Origin: Villigracilis sp900696595
GTDB taxonomy: Bacteria; Chloroflexota; Anaerolineae; Anaerolineales; Villigracilaceae
NCBI GenBank assembly: GCA_030263615.1
Contig: SZPH01000096.1
Span: 1 to 11,915, forward strand
Reading direction: 5' to 3'
DNA: 11,915 bases
Shown in pieces: positions 11,842 to 11,915 of the stretch. Under the pieces are notes generated by a model. The model was given only the letters and a program-made list of their open reading frames with translations. It was not told the origin of the DNA and did no database searches. Position 1 is the stretch's first letter, and each line of letters opens with the position of its first letter. The translations under genes and the position numbers were made by a program.

Positions 11842-11915
11842 GGACGCGGAAAACGCGGATGAACGCAGATTTTTTTGACAAAACGCCCGAAAAAATTCCT
11901 TGAATCCGCGTTTTC
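11842..11915. repeat. Interspersed inverted-repeat element, GCGGAT type (reaches window edge)
   Basis: GGACGCGGAAAACGCGGATG and AACGCAGATTTTTTTGAC form the left half. The right half begins AAAAAATTCCTTGAATCCGCG and reaches TTTTC at the window end. It is the third copy of the mirrored-word architecture in this window and is probably complete or nearly so. Confidence 0.6.

Larger units (their letters stand above)
11553..11915. other. Non-coding right edge with nested repeats
   Basis: I see no gene here. The stretch holds an outer inverted repeat, TCAGACCTGA (11558-11567) and TCAGGTCTGA (11793-11802), an AT-rich hairpin CCTAATT/AATTAGG (11570-11576, 11585-11591), and two CACGGAT/GCGGAT-type repeat elements. 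A frame at 11578-11775 is a by-product of the repeats. Confidence 0.7.

Overview
The window looks like a chromosomal segment of a bacterium from Chloroflexota, most likely class Anaerolineae. This is an inference from the overall style: GC-rich coding, small lipoproteins carrying NBR1-type Ig-like or SH3b domains behind Pro/Thr-rich linkers, and intergenic spaces filled with imperfect palindromic and short tandem repeats. No rRNA or other decisive marker is present.

Layout. The left edge (1-519, minus strand) is a stable-RNA/translation operon: strong promoter, tRNA-Thr(TGT), tRNA-Tyr(GTA), tRNA-Thr(GGT), then the start of tuf (EF-Tu), an order also known from enterobacterial tufB operons but without the tRNA-Gly. 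A 660-base spacer with repeats separates it from recA (1136-2239, plus strand), which has its own promoter, a possible LexA-type operator inside that promoter, and a clear intrinsic terminator. Two palindromic repeats lead into an NBR1-domain lipoprotein gene (2378-2935) and a DUF4173 membrane protein gene (3154-4749). An 18-unit heptanucleotide array (4788-4913) abuts the most notable gene of the window.

The highlight is 4924-5556, a DsbA/FrnE-type thiol oxidoreductase whose active-site CPWC motif has an in-frame TGA in place of the first cysteine codon (UPWC). The frame is otherwise intact on both sides, and a stem-loop with a G-rich apical loop lies 19 bases after the TGA, where a bacterial SECIS element belongs. 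I read it as a candidate selenoprotein. It is followed 18 bases later by a small tail-anchored membrane protein gene (5575-6069) that is probably co-transcribed.

The centre-right is a minus-strand tetR-DUF418 pair (7901-6107) with a well-formed autoregulatory promoter/operator, divergent from a 69-residue membrane protein gene (8051-8260). Next come a minus-strand sulfatase lipoprotein gene (10576-9095) and a HAD-family gene (9014-8358) that ends in an intrinsic terminator. Divergent from these is an SH3b lipoprotein gene (10827-11552) with an ambiguous start (possible AUA codon). The right edge (11553-11915) is non-coding and holds nested inverted-repeat elements.
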